A stretch of DNA of 64,000 bases from Microcoleus vaginatus HSN003 (GTDB taxonomy: Bacteria > Cyanobacteriota > Cyanobacteriia > Cyanobacteriales > Microcoleaceae): contig NZ_CP031705.1 in the NCBI RefSeq assembly GCF_022701255.1, positions 6,692,318-6,756,317 of the forward strand, written 5' to 3'. Shown here in pieces: positions 17,377 to 27,326 of this stretch. The notes beneath the pieces are model-generated. The model was given only the letters and a program-made list of their open reading frames with translations. It was not told the origin of the DNA and made no database searches. The position numbers and the translations under genes were made by a program. Numbering within the stretch: position 1 is the stretch's first letter; every line of letters starts with the position of its first letter.

Positions 17377-17496
17377 AATTCATGGTGTATCGGGGGTGGG
17401 CTTCCTGCCCATCCCACGAAAGAAACATCAAAGGCTCTTGCTGGCGCTCTCTGATACGCGACTTATTAAAAAAGTCGGGGAACAGAGTATTAAGGA

Positions 17497-17865
17497 TTAT
17501 TCATACTTCCTGCCGCGCCACTGAGTAGGTTGATTTAAAGCAGAAATGAGAATTCGCAAAAACGCCAGCGGATCGGCTAAAGGTGACAGCCAAAACAGCC
17601 ATTTACCGGATGCCCCAGTTGTATCGTAAGAAGGAGCGATCGCCAAACACAAAGCCTCACGCACTGCAACCAAAAATACATTCAATCCCAACAGCCAAAA
17701 GTGCGGAAATAGACCAACCGGCGGCAGCGAACCAAACAGCAAATAGCACAACACAATCGGCACCGGCAAACCTTGAACCGCCAGCAACAGCCACAAATCG
17801 CCCCAAATTTGACCGCCAGAAGCAGCATCTTTCAAATCTAGCGATCGACCCCACTCATTCCCCAT
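17497..17865 (-). pseudogene. duplicated 3' end of cruG
   Basis: About 119 residues from NEWGRSLDLKDAASGGQ to the C-terminus match the intact CruG at 32249-33472 with only three differences (V/L, S/E and the last residue N/E). The glycosyltransferase catalytic half is missing. The homology starts sharply at the 5' side (cattcc), where it abuts the 3' end of the STAND gene; the apparent ATG at 17865 is not from cruG. A recent partial duplication, not a functional gene. Confidence 0.9.
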
Positions 17866-20800
17866 GAGCGATCGCGCCGAGAGCTATCAGCGTCGCTTTC
17901 TGTGCTTCAGTTAAACCTGTAACCCCAGTGATGTTCATGCCTTCGTAGAGTTTGGCAGGTTTCAGCGTTTTTAGGCACTTACCTGTGCTGACATCCCACA
18001 GCCTCACAGTTTCATCCGCACAGCCACTTGCCAGAATTTGATTATCTGGACTGAAAGCAACCGACCATATCTCATCAGTATGTCCGGTCAAAGTTCTTAA
18101 GCAACTACCAGTGCTGACATCCCATAGTTTCACCGTTTGGTCATAACCGCCACTCGCCAAGAGTCCTTGGTAAGGAGAGTTGCCAGATAGCAGGCTAAAA
18201 GCGATCGCACAGACTTGATTAGTATGTCCGGTAAAAGTTTTCAGGCATTCGCCCCTGCTGACATCCCACAGCCTTACTGTATTGTCGGCACTGGCACTGG
18301 CTAGAGTCTTCCCATCAGGGCTGAAAGCAACAGCATAGACCGTGTTACTATGTCCGCGGCAAATTTTCAGACATTGCCCAGTACAAAAATCCCACAGCCC
18401 TACCGTTCCATCTAAACTACCACTAGCTAAGGTCTGACCATCGCAGCTAAAATCGACAGAAAATACCCCATCACTATGTCCCGTCAAAATTTTCAGGCAT
18501 TCACCCGTACTAACATCCCAGCAGCGTAACGTTTGGTCTATACTGCCGCTGACCAAAGTTTTATCATCCCGACTCAAAGCAACTGAAAATACCCAATTAG
18601 TATGGCCGTGCCAAGTATTTAAACATTCACCCGTACTCACATTCCAAAGCTTGACCGAAGAGTCAAAACTACCACTGGCTAAGGTATTACCATCACGGCT
18701 AAAAGCGATTGAAAATACTTGAGCAGTATGTCCGCACCAACTATTCAAGCATTCACCAGTGCTAACATCCCAAAGCCTCACTCTATGGTCGCCACTAGCA
18801 CTCGCTACGGTCTTACCTTGAGGACTAAAGGCAACTGAGTAAACCACATTACTGTAACCAGTAAAAGTTTTTAAGCACCTACCTGTTTTCACATCCCATA
18901 ACTTCACCATTTGGTCTATACTGCCGCTGGCAAGGATTTGACCATCCGAACTCAAAGCAACTGAAAGTACCCAATTAATATGTCCGGTGCAAGTTCGCAG
19001 GCAGATGCCTGTTTCTACATCCCAAAGCCGGATCGAGAAGTCAAAACTGCTACTAGCTAAAGTTTTACCATCTGGACTAAAGGCAAGTGAAAATACTCCA
19101 TTACTATGTCCGGTGAAAGTTTTCAGGCAGCGTCCAGTGTTGACATCCCACAGCCTCACCGTGCAGTCATTGCTGCTACTGGCTAACGTCCTACCGTCAC
19201 AACTGAAAGCGACTGAAAATACTTCTTTAGTATGTTCAGTAAAAGTTCTTAGTTCTCTACTGGTGCTGATATCCCAAACCTTCACTGTTTGGTCGTGACT
19301 GCTACTGGCTAAAGTCTTACCATCACAGCTAAAAGCAACTGAATAAACCCGATCGTTATGTCCGGTGTAAGTGTTTAGGCAGTTACCTGTTGCGACATCC
19401 CAAAGTTTTACCGTGTGGTCTAGACTCCCACTGGCTAAAGTTTTACCATCTGGACTAAAGGCGACTGAATATACTCCACTACTATGTCCGGTATAAGTTC
19501 TTAAGCAGCGACCCGTACTGATCTCCCATAGTTTCATTGAGAGATCGAAACTGCCACTGGCTAAAGTTTGACCGTCGGGACTGAAGGCGACTGAAAATAC
19601 CTGATTGGTATGTTCTATCAAGGTATGAAGCCGTTGACTCGTTCGCACTCGCCATAGGTGAATTTTACAATCAGAACTACTCGTCGCCAAAAGTTGGCTA
19701 TCCGGACTCAATGCTACAGACATAACGCTCACTAAGAGTTCAGAAAAAACAGATTTAGCCAAATCTGAGTGAGCAAAATTGACATTATGCAAGTTCACTC
19801 TCTGTAGGTTGGCTTGCCAAACTGTTAGATAGGAAAAGTCATAGTCGCTTAAGTCTACCTGCAATTGGCGCAGCACATTGATAATATTTCCGCTGACATA
19901 ACCTGTCTGTTGCGGCGATTTGCCGCGCAGCAACGATAGAATTTGAACTAAGCACTTTTCCAGATTTTCTGGGCAGCCAAGAAGCGCGATCGCTCTTTCA
20001 ATCGCTGGTTTAAGAATGAGGCGGATTTGAGTCTCCCTCACATAATCTTTGGCTTGAGCCTTGACTAAAGCGTGACGACTGAACAGGAATTTTTTTTGAC
20101 TGGCAATCTCTTCACAAATTCGCTCAATTAATACACTAATTATGTACTCCATGACTACAGGTTGTTGTGTAAAAGCCTCGGCGATTTTTTCAATCAATGA
20201 GCGGCGTTGCAAAGAAATGATCGCCTGTAGAAGTTCGCTAGTTGATATCGGGGAGACAAAATCCTCTTGCAATTCCTCTAACAACACTGGTTCGCGATTG
20301 ATGGCTAACCAGTACATAATCTCTTGTTCTATATCGCTCAGTCGCTGAAACTGCCGCTCTAACAAATCGCGGATATCATCAAAAATAAACGAACCTTGCT
20401 TTAAAAATTCTAAAAAGCGAGAAATACTGCTATCAAAAAAATCTGTTACCCCTGAAGCTACTATCTTTAAAGCTAATGGATTCCCGCCATAGCGTGAAAT
20501 CACGCTTGTCCATTCATCTTCTGACCCAGTAAAAAGCCCCTTCCCAGAGAAAATTTTTCGTCCTTGAACGGAGGGTAAACCTGTCACTTGTAAGCAGCGA
20601 ACCGGTAGTGTTTCGCCCTCTAAGGCGGCTAATCCTTGTGGTTTCTCGCGACTGGTTAATATCAAGCTGCTGTGGTGATTTGTTTCCCCAACACATTTGA
20701 ATAACTCACCGTAACCTTCATATCCTTCTCGATAGCGTCCCGTCCGTGAAGCAAAGCTATGTGGTAGGGAATCGCCTGCTTGCAAAACTGATTCAGCATT

Positions 20801-21430
20801 ATCCAAAACTAGCAGACAGCGCGATGAGCGTAAATAATTGATCAACCGCAAAATTCTGCCGTCCAGGTTGGTTGGCAAGTTTATTTCTTGTTGGTTGGAG
20901 AGAAATTGAATCAGTTCTGCCACTATCTCTTCTACGGCAGGGGCATTGCGGAGACTTCGCCAAATGACAAATTCAAATCCTGATTGTAGTTGTTGGGCAA
21001 GCTTGGCAGCCAAAGCTGTTTTACCAATCCCTCCCATCCCCAGCAACACTACTAAACGGCAATTATCCTGCACAATCCATTGTTCTAGAGTTGTCAATTC
21101 GTCACTACGATCGTAGAAAACCGAGACATCGGGTGCTTCGCCCCAATCTAGGTGTCTGTTGGCAATGAAGAGGGAGGATTTCACCTCTACAGACTGGGAT
21201 AGAACCCGATCGCCCAAGTCAGAGATATCTCGCCAATCGATCGCCAATTTTCCACAAATTTCTACAAAAGTTGCATAATCAACGGTTTTTCCGGTGAGGA
21301 ACCTGCTGAGAGTGGATAAAGCGAGTCCTAATTCTTCAGCAAACGCTCTTTGGCTGGGAAAGCCATTGCGCTTGAGGGCTAATTTGGCAATCTGAATGCA
21401 GTCACTGCGAACTTTGAGCGATCGTGACAT
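17855..21430 (-). CDS. HTH / NB-ARC / WD40-repeat STAND protein
   Basis: 1191-residue signal-transduction ATPase with numerous domains. Residues 1-70 form a helix-turn-helix (SQRAFAEELGLALSTLSRFLTGK). The NB-ARC-type NTPase has P-loop GMGGIGKT at 131-138, Walker B RCLLVLDN at 204-211 and a sensor-like LILTSREKP near 258. A winged/helical linker follows (about 350-560). The C-terminus has 14 WD40 repeats (about 565-1150), each ending LWD-like, enough for two seven-bladed propellers, then a tail LYEGMNITGVTGLTEAQKATL. Such proteins oligomerise on ligand binding. The HTH suggests DNA binding or protein recruitment. Truncated relatives lie at 26560-27016 and 45390-45629, and its promoter region carries a repeated 70-bp element. 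Confidence 0.93.
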   Translation of the reverse strand: MSRSLKVRSDCIQIAKLALKRNGFPSQRAFAEELGLALSTLSRFLTGKTVDYATFVEICGKLAIDWRDISDLGDRVLSQSVEVKSSLFIANRHLDWGEAPDVSVFYDRSDELTTLEQWIVQDNCRLVVLLGMGGIGKTALAAKLAQQLQSGFEFVIWRSLRNAPAVEEIVAELIQFLSNQQEINLPTNLDGRILRLINYLRSSRCLLVLDNAESVLQAGDSLPHSFASRTGRYREGYEGYGELFKCVGETNHHSSLILTSREKPQGLAALEGETLPVRCLQVTGLPSVQGRKIFSGKGLFTGSEDEWTSVISRYGGNPLALKIVASGVTDFFDSSISRFLEFLKQGSFIFDDIRDLLERQFQRLSDIEQEIMYWLAINREPVLLEELQEDFVSPISTSELLQAIISLQRRSLIEKIAEAFTQQPVVMEYIISVLIERICEEIASQKKFLFSRHALVKAQAKDYVRETQIRLILKPAIERAIALLGCPENLEKCLVQILSLLRGKSPQQTGYVSGNIINVLRQLQVDLSDYDFSYLTVWQANLQRVNLHNVNFAHSDLAKSVFSELLVSVMSVALSPDSQLLATSSSDCKIHLWRVRTSQRLHTLIEHTNQVFSVAFSPDGQTLASGSFDLSMKLWEISTGRCLRTYTGHSSGVYSVAFSPDGKTLASGSLDHTVKLWDVATGNCLNTYTGHNDRVYSVAFSCDGKTLASSSHDQTVKVWDISTSRELRTFTEHTKEVFSVAFSCDGRTLASSSNDCTVRLWDVNTGRCLKTFTGHSNGVFSLAFSPDGKTLASSSFDFSIRLWDVETGICLRTCTGHINWVLSVALSSDGQILASGSIDQMVKLWDVKTGRCLKTFTGYSNVVYSVAFSPQGKTVASASGDHRVRLWDVSTGECLNSWCGHTAQVFSIAFSRDGNTLASGSFDSSVKLWNVSTGECLNTWHGHTNWVFSVALSRDDKTLVSGSIDQTLRCWDVSTGECLKILTGHSDGVFSVDFSCDGQTLASGSLDGTVGLWDFCTGQCLKICRGHSNTVYAVAFSPDGKTLASASADNTVRLWDVSRGECLKTFTGHTNQVCAIAFSLLSGNSPYQGLLASGGYDQTVKLWDVSTGSCLRTLTGHTDEIWSVAFSPDNQILASGCADETVRLWDVSTGKCLKTLKPAKLYEGMNITGVTGLTEAQKATLIALGAIAHGE

Positions 21431-21465
21431 ACCCTATTCCCCCGAAAGTTATGCAGATTTTAGCA

Positions 21466-21535
21466 AGTTACTCGGAAGTCGGTCATAAATCAGTACGTTC
21501 TCAGTCTCGATCTCGGTCAAGTGGATGTTTGGATG
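21466..21535 (+). promoter_or_regulatory. conserved upstream element, copy A
   Basis: Between the divergent STAND gene and the FG-GAP gene. About 61 of 70 positions match copies B (27052-27121) and C (30769-30838). Contains two TCGGTCA words about 34 bp apart around a CTCAGTCTCGATCTCGG core. Similarity between A and B extends outward to about 21431-21590. A short frame starting at the ATG at 21451 runs through it (45 codons), so a small peptide is an alternative reading. Confidence 0.65.
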
Positions 21536-21722
21536 GATTTAGTAGAGATGAGAAGTCCGATGCGGGTTGTCGATCGGAGTAAGACAGCGATCGTCCAACC
21601 CTCTATCTTGACGCATAGGAAATTTAATTTACTCGATCGACCAGTGATACATGGGGAAGCTTTTTTCCGGCTTTCCCTTGATTAGGGGTGCCCGTTAGTA
21701 GTTCAACGCAATAATTTTTACA

Positions 21723-23768
21723 ATGGCAAATTCATCTTTCAATCTTTCAGACCTCACCGGATCTAACGGCTTTACCATCAACGGCGTTGCCCCTTTTGAC
21801 ACATCAGGTTATAGCGTCAGCGATGCCGGAGACATCAACGACGATGGCATTGATGACCTAATTATCGGCGCACCTGGATTTACTGCTAGTAATCCTAACG
21901 CCACCACCACTCCTGGTACTAGCTATGTAGTGTTCGGATCGCAAGCAGGATTCCCTGCTAACTTAGAACTCAGTACCCTTAACGGCACTAACGGCTTCGC
22001 CCTCAACGGCGTTGCGGCAGATGACTTGACTGGCTTGAGTGTAAGCGGTGCTGGGGACGTTAACGGCGATGGCAAAGATGACCTGATTATCGGGGCAAAT
22101 GGGGCTGACCCCAACGGACTAGAGAATGCAGGCTCCAGTTATGTATTGTTCGGCTCCACATCAGGATTCGCTCCCAGCATTGACCTCGCTAGCCTCACGG
22201 GATCTAACGGCTTCACCATCAACGGCATTGGGGCGGGAGACGAATTGGGCTCCTCAGTTAGCGGTGCTGGAGATGTCAACGGTGATGGCTTCGCTGACTT
22301 GAGTATCGGCGCACCTTATGCTGACCCCAACGGACTAGAGAAGGCGGGTCAAAGCTATGTGGTGTACGGCTCCAACAAGGGATTCCCTACCAGCCTCAAC
22401 GTCAGTGACCTCGACGGCAATAACGGCTTCACCATCAACGGCATTGCGGCGGGAGACGAATTGGGCGTCTCAGTCAGCACCGCCGGAGACGTTAACGGTG
22501 ACGGCAAAGATGACCTGATTATCGGGGCATTTGGGGCTGACCCCAACGGAGTAGAGAATGCGGGTCAGGGCTATGTAGTGTTCGGCTCAACTGGAGGATT
22601 AGCTCCCAGCCTCAACGTCAGTGCCCTCGACGGCACTAACGGCTTTGCCATCGACGGCATTGCCGAGGGTGACTACTCAAGCAGAGTCAGCGCCGCCGGA
22701 GACGTTAACGGTGACGGCATTGATGACCTGATTATCGGGGCATTTGGGGCTGACCCCAATGGCAACTTGGCAGGCACCAGCTATGTGGTGTTCGGTTCAC
22801 CTGAAGCGTTCCCCGCCAGCTTTAAGCCCTCTGGACTCAATGGCACTAATGGCTTTGCCATCAACGGTATTGCCGAGTATGACCTCTCAGGCTTTAGGGT
22901 CAGCAGTGCCGGGGACTTCAACGGCGATGGTATTGATGACCTGATTATCAGCGCACCTAATGCTGAAACCGTTGCGGGTCAAAGCTATCTAGTGTTCGGC
23001 TCAAAAGAAGGATTCTCCGCCAGCATTAACCTCTCTTCCCTCGACGGCATCAACGGCTCTGTTCTCAACGGCGTTAATCCAAATGACTTCTCGGGCATCT
23101 CAGTTAGCGGTGCTGGAGACATCAACGGCGATGGCGTCGATGACCTGATTATCGGTGCCTCTTATGCTGACCCCAACGGCAACACCGACTCTGGCTCTAG
23201 CTATGTCGTCTTCGGTACAGTCCCCACCTTGGGCACGGAAGGCAAGGATATGCTTAACGGTACATCTGGTGACGATGCACTCTACGGTCGTGGCGGCAAC
23301 GATACGATCACTGGCGGTGAGGGCGTCAACACTCTCTTGGGTGAGGATGGCAACGACCTGATTTACGGGGGTTCCCAAACTGATTACATCAATGGTGGCA
23401 ACGGGAACGATCAGATTTACGCTGCTGGGGGCAACAATACGAGTTATGGCGGTGGTGGTAACGACTTGATCTACTCCGGTTCTGGCGATGACCTGATTGT
23501 GGGGGGCCCTGGCAACGATCGGATTTTCTTGCGCGGCGGAAAGGACATAGTTGTTCTGCAAATCAACAATGGCGTCGATAGAATCGACAATTTCCAGGTG
23601 GGTCAGACGACACTGGGTCTCTCCGGTGGCTTGACGTTTGAGAACTTGGCGATCGCTCAAACGGGGAATGATACTCTAATCAAATTTGCCAACACTGGCG
23701 AAAACTTGGCGCGTTTGAATGGGGTACAAGCTAGCAGTATCGGCTCTAGTAGCTTCGTCAATGTTTAG
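21723..23768 (+). CDS. FG-GAP repeat / RTX calcium-binding surface protein
   Basis: 681 residues. Seven FG-GAP repeats (residues about 5-500), each with a calcium-loop core such as GAGDVNGDGKDDLIIGA, form an integrin-alpha-like beta-propeller. Residues about 515-620 are haemolysin-type nonapeptide repeats (GGNDTITGG, GGPGNDRIF), and the end (about 625-681) is a typical RTX secretion tail (DRIDNFQVGQTTLGL...). No N-terminal signal peptide, so type I secretion through a C-terminal signal is expected. Calcium-dependent adhesin or matrix component. About 190 bp downstream of element A; upstream of the TIGR03032 gene by 100-140 bp on the same strand. Confidence 0.9.
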   Translation: MANSSFNLSDLTGSNGFTINGVAPFDTSGYSVSDAGDINDDGIDDLIIGAPGFTASNPNATTTPGTSYVVFGSQAGFPANLELSTLNGTNGFALNGVAADDLTGLSVSGAGDVNGDGKDDLIIGANGADPNGLENAGSSYVLFGSTSGFAPSIDLASLTGSNGFTINGIGAGDELGSSVSGAGDVNGDGFADLSIGAPYADPNGLEKAGQSYVVYGSNKGFPTSLNVSDLDGNNGFTINGIAAGDELGVSVSTAGDVNGDGKDDLIIGAFGADPNGVENAGQGYVVFGSTGGLAPSLNVSALDGTNGFAIDGIAEGDYSSRVSAAGDVNGDGIDDLIIGAFGADPNGNLAGTSYVVFGSPEAFPASFKPSGLNGTNGFAINGIAEYDLSGFRVSSAGDFNGDGIDDLIISAPNAETVAGQSYLVFGSKEGFSASINLSSLDGINGSVLNGVNPNDFSGISVSGAGDINGDGVDDLIIGASYADPNGNTDSGSSYVVFGTVPTLGTEGKDMLNGTSGDDALYGRGGNDTITGGEGVNTLLGEDGNDLIYGGSQTDYINGGNGNDQIYAAGGNNTSYGGGGNDLIYSGSGDDLIVGGPGNDRIFLRGGKDIVVLQINNGVDRIDNFQVGQTTLGLSGGLTFENLAIAQTGNDTLIKFANTGENLARLNGVQASSIGSSSFVNV

Positions 23769-23907
23769 TGCGATCCAACTGCTTTGAGAGTGTTTCACTC
23801 TTCAACAACGCACTCAGTTAGGGGAATCCCGCTCGGTTTCCCTAACTTTTCTTTCTTGTACTTCTGTGCACTTTTTAGCACATTTTCTTACGAACAAAAG
23901 ACTAATC

Positions 23908-24375
23908 ATGACAGATGCAATGCAATCAAACCGTAATGGCTTTGCGGCTAAGGAACTTCCCCTAACAATCAAAGATGCACCAGACATAGGGGCGCACAGT
24001 GGAAATTTCCTCAATTCTGCTACCCCCTCAACTAGCGCCCCCTCCCTGGAAATCACTGCCTCCCGCCAGTTCACCTCCTGGTTAGCCGAGCAAAACCTGA
24101 GTCTTGCTTTCACCACCTATCAGGCGGGGAAAGTTTTTTTTATTGGGTTGCAACCGAATGGACAGTTGTCGGTATTCGAGCGATCCTTTGAGCGCTGCAT
24201 GGGGTTGTATGCAGAGGGTTCAACTCTCTACATGAGTTCTCTGTATCAACTGTGGCGGTTTGAAAATGCTCTGCCTCAGGGAGAAGTTCACAATGGCTAT
24301 GACGCCGTATACGTGCCTCAGGTAGGTTACATCACGGGGGATTTGGACGTGCATGACGTGGTGGTAGAAGTACCC
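23908..24375 (+). pseudogene. TIGR03032 family protein, 5' fragment
   Basis: From MTDAMQSNRNGF (ATG 23908; an earlier ATG at 23866 also exists) to GYITGDLDVHDVVVE. The stretch FTSWLAEQNLSLAFTTYQ...LYMSSLYQLWRFENAL is characteristic of TIGR03032 proteins (DUF4915-like beta-propeller, function unknown). At 24376 the family sequence stops inside a GC-rich palindromic repeat, and an ISAs1-type element follows. The remainder of the gene is at 25818-26498. The combined 156 plus 226 residues equal a complete family member. Confidence 0.85.
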
Positions 24376-24436
24376 CCCAGCCCCTCTTATCAAGGGGGGA
24401 GCAAGAAAAACTACCCCCCCAGCCCCCCTTATCAAG
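24376..24436. repeat. GC-rich palindromic repeat, left of the ISAs1-type element
   Basis: Two units of a CCCCAGCCCC...TTATCAAGGGGGG palindrome joined by agcaagaaaa. Continues on the other side of the insertion sequence (25743-25817). CAGCCCCCCTTATCAAG occurs at both edges of the insertion sequence (24420-24436 and 25743-25759). Confidence 0.85.
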
Positions 24437-25742
24437 GCAGGGTGGATTAATTGTGACCGGATGATTATATAATAGAACGGGCGATCGGAAGCGACCCGCG
24501 AACTCAGACTATCCTTACTCTGTGCATAGCATAATGAATTTAATTGAAGCTATTATTGCAGTACCAGACCACCGAAAGCCACGAGGAATCAGACATCCTT
24601 TATGGCTGATACTGACGATAATTTTATTGGGCAGTTGTACGGGATATTGGGGGTATAAACCCTTGGTGGATTTTACCAAAAATCATCGCGCAACTCTCAT
24701 AAAACTGTTCGACCTTCCATCAGATATTCGCTTCCCATCCCACTCGACTTTTAGAAACATAATTCACTCATTAGATTTTGAGATAATTGCCGTCCTTTTT
24801 AATAGATGGGCGCAACAGAACTTACCGATCGCCCCAGGAGAATTGATGGCAATTGATGGTAAAAGCATTAAAAGCACCTCGGTAGGTGGAAATAGCTCTT
24901 ACCAAAACTTTGTGAGCATGGTTTCTGTCTACAGTCACGATCGCGGCTGGGTTGTCCGACATAAAGTCATGGAAAATCAACACAGGAGTGAAATTGAAAT
25001 TGTGGAAGAACTCATTAGAGAACTCTCTGGTTGTCAGATAGTAATTACAGCGGATGCGCTGCATTGTCAAAAAAAAACGCTGGCCTTAATTATTGATGGT
25101 GGTAATGACTACATAGTTACCATCAAAAAAAATCAATCAAGTTTGTTTAAGGCCGCCCAAGAATTAGTCAAATCGACAAATGCGAGCGACTCCCTTCAAG
25201 CCTCAGAACAGTTACATGGACGTACCACAACTCGCAGTACCACAATTTACCCCATACCGGCTCAATTATTACCTCTGTGGGCGGGTGCCAAATACATAAT
25301 TGCGATCGTCAGAACAGGCCTGCGATGGCAAGGCAAAAAAAGTCGTCGCCGATTGGTAGATTTTAACGAATCACACTATTATTTAAGTAGTTTGGATTGG
25401 TCAGCCCGTCAATTTTCCGACGCAATTCGAGGACACTGGTTAATTGAGAATCAACTGCATTGGGTTAAAGATGTGACGTTAAATGAGGATAACTGTATTC
25501 ATCGCGGCGGCAATGCACCCGCTAATTGGGCAATGGTCAGGCAATTTTTAGTGTCTCTAGCGAGGATGAGTGGTACGAATACTCTCCCCCAAGCTTTAAG
25601 ATTAATGGCTAACCAAATTGAAAATATTAGCGAGTTGCTTTTCGGTTTTTTGACCCGTGACAAACCAGTTAAATACTTCGCGCTCGCGCCAGTAAATAGT
25701 CCACTTCCTTGATTTAATTTTTCGACAATAAATCCACCCTGC
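24437..25742 (+). mobile_element. complete ISAs1-family insertion sequence
   Basis: 1306 bp bounded by inverted repeats GCAGGGTGGATTAATTGT (24437-24454) and its complement (25725-25742), differing at one position. It carries one transposase gene. The flanking 17-bp direct repeat is longer than the 8-10 bp usual for the family and belongs to the host palindromic repeat, so it may be a mixture of target duplication and pre-existing repeat. It lies inside a repeat that itself interrupts a TIGR03032 gene. Confidence 0.85.
24522..25712 (+). CDS. ISAs1 family transposase
   Basis: 396 residues (an ATG at 24534 is an alternative start). The N-terminal DDE-associated domain (MNLIEAIIAVPDHRKPRGIRH, then GYWGYKPLVDFTKNHR) is typical of ISAs1/H repeat-associated transposases. 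Catalytic residues: D in ELMAIDGKSIK, D in QIVITADALHCQKK, and E in IRGHWLIENQLHWV. The frame is intact, so the element may be active. Confidence 0.93.
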   Translation: MHSIMNLIEAIIAVPDHRKPRGIRHPLWLILTIILLGSCTGYWGYKPLVDFTKNHRATLIKLFDLPSDIRFPSHSTFRNIIHSLDFEIIAVLFNRWAQQNLPIAPGELMAIDGKSIKSTSVGGNSSYQNFVSMVSVYSHDRGWVVRHKVMENQHRSEIEIVEELIRELSGCQIVITADALHCQKKTLALIIDGGNDYIVTIKKNQSSLFKAAQELVKSTNASDSLQASEQLHGRTTTRSTTIYPIPAQLLPLWAGAKYIIAIVRTGLRWQGKKSRRRLVDFNESHYYLSSLDWSARQFSDAIRGHWLIENQLHWVKDVTLNEDNCIHRGGNAPANWAMVRQFLVSLARMSGTNTLPQALRLMANQIENISELLFGFLTRDKPVKYFALAPVNSPLP

Positions 25743-25817
25743 CAGCCCCCCTTATCAAGGGGGGAGCAAGAAAAGCAGAATTTTGTTCCCCCCCTTACTA
25801 AGGGGGGGTTAGGGGGG
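25743..25817. repeat. GC-rich palindromic repeat, right of the ISAs1-type element
   Basis: Continuation of the interrupted repeat: a TTATCAAGGGGGG half, agcaagaaaag, then a second palindrome (CCCCCCCTTACTAAGGGGGGG) ending in gttaggggggg. The TIGR03032 sequence resumes at the next base. Confidence 0.8.
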
Positions 25818-26498
25818 GTCATCTTCGTCAATACCCTATTTAGCTGTCTCGCCACAGTCAGTGAAAAGTACAGCTTCATCCCTCTGTGGCAACCCCCCTT
25901 CATCTCCAAGCTAGCGGCAGAAGACCGCTGTCACCTGAACGGCTTGGCACTGCGAGACGGGCTACCCCGTTACGTGACAGCAGTCAGCCAGAGTGATGTG
26001 GCGGACGGTTGGCGGGATAGAAGGCCCGATGGTGGCTGCGTTATTGATATCAGCAGCAATGAGATAATTCTAACCGGACTTTCCATGCCCCACTCCCCCC
26101 GCTGGTACAGGGATAAGCTGTGGCTGCTCAACTCCGGCACTGGGGAATTTGGCTGTGCAGACATCGAACGGGGTGTCTTTGAGCCAGTAGCTTTCTGCCC
26201 TGGCTATATGCGCGGCTGTGCCTTCAGCGGTGACTTCGCGCTCGTCGGGCTATCCAAACCCCGGCATAACAAGACGTTTTCCGGCTTGTCCTTAGATGAA
26301 AACTTGCGTGCCAAAGATGCCGAACCCCGCTGCGGATTAGTGGTGATTGACCTGAGAAATGGGGATATCGTCCACTCGTTGCGGATTGAAGGAGTGGTAG
26401 AGGAATTGTACGACGTGCAGGTGCTACCTGGAGTGCGTCGCCCGATGGCAATTGGCTTTAAAACCGACGAAATTCGCCGCGTTGTAACGATGGGCTAA
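25818..26498 (+). pseudogene. TIGR03032 family protein, 3' fragment
   Basis: Resumes at VIFVNTLFSCLATVSEKYSF and continues through AAEDRCHLNGLALRDG, VTAVSQSDVADGWRDRR, LSMPHSPRWYRDKLWLLN, and EPRCGLVVIDLRNGD to DEIRRVVTMG, all strongly conserved in the family. No start codon belongs to this part. If the palindromic repeat and insertion sequence were removed, the halves would join in frame between VVVE and VIFVN. Confidence 0.85.
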
Positions 26499-26559
26499 GC
26501 GGGGAAGTACCCAGCGTGCTGTAAGTTGTGGCTTGGGTTTGAAAAATTAATACTTTGTT

Positions 26560-27016
26560 GCCCACATTCGGCTCATTCGCCATTTTCTATCGCGCCAAGA
26601 GCTTTGAGGGTGGCTTTTTGTGCTTCGGTTAAAACGGATCTGCCAAAACTTTACTTTGCGATCGCCACTACCGCTCACTATTGTTTGACCATGAAAGGTC
26701 AAAAGTTGCTTACCCTTTCCCACTTGTCACAGGTGAGTGTCAACATCCATAACACATTTGAGAATTTCACCTCTACAGACTCGGATGGAACCCGATCGCC
26801 CAAGTCAGAAATCTCTCGCCAATCGATCGCCAATTTTCCACAAATTTCCACAAAAGTCCCATAATCAACGGTTTTTCCTGTGAGGAACCTGCTGAGAGTG
26901 GATAAAGCAAGTCCTAATTCTTCAGCAAACGCTCTTTGGCTGGGAAAGCCATTGCGCTTGAGCGCTAATTTGGCGATCTGAATGCAGTCACTGCGAACTT
27001 TGAGCGATCGTGACAT
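26560..27016 (-). pseudogene. internally deleted copy of the STAND gene
   Basis: On the minus strand from 27016 the first 80 or so residues (MSRSLKVRSDCIQIAKLALK ...) are nearly identical to the STAND protein at 17855-21430. Then sequence resembling a WD40 strand (TCDKWERVSNF) appears, and close to the end LTEAQKATLKALGAIENGE corresponds to the STAND C-terminal tail. About 1,050 codons including the NTPase and nearly all WD40 repeats are gone. It is preceded by a copy of the same promoter region, so the complete unit was duplicated and then collapsed. Confidence 0.88.
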
Positions 27017-27051
27017 ACCCTATTTCCTCGAAAATTATGCAGATTTTAGCA

Positions 27052-27121
27052 AGTTACTCGAAAGTCGGTCACAAGTCAGTACATTCTCAGTCTCGATCTC
27101 GGTCATCTGCGTGTTTTGATG
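27052..27121 (+). promoter_or_regulatory. conserved upstream element, copy B
   Basis: Differs from copy C (30769-30838) at a single position in 70, and from copy A at about nine. Lies between the STAND relic and the Gly/Cys-rich gene (ATG 27327), the same layout as copy A. A plus-strand frame from an ATG at 27037 also passes through it. Confidence 0.7.
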
Positions 27122-27326
27122 CTTTTAGTAGACATGAGAAGTCCGATGCGGGTTCTCGATCGCGGAGTAAGAAGTCAAGTTGGTCAACGACGCCTAGCCG
27201 AGCAAGTAGGAACCTCCGAGCAAGTGCGAAAGTTAAGTGTCAATTGGTCAAACGAGAATTTTTGCTTAGGTATCAGGGGCTTTTCATACCAACTTGCCGA
27301 TTGTAATTAATTGAAAGGAGAAAAAC

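Noticed and set aside
24420..25759. 17-bp direct repeat as the ISAs1 target duplication
   Set aside because: Family duplications are 8-10 bp and the sequence belongs to the host palindromic repeat, so the exact duplication cannot be assigned.
27010..27310. Short plus-strand frames over element B coding S/R-rich peptides
   Set aside because: Frame and start differ between the three copies of the element, and most differences between A and B change the amino acid; a DNA element is the simpler reading, though the peptide is mentioned as an alternative.
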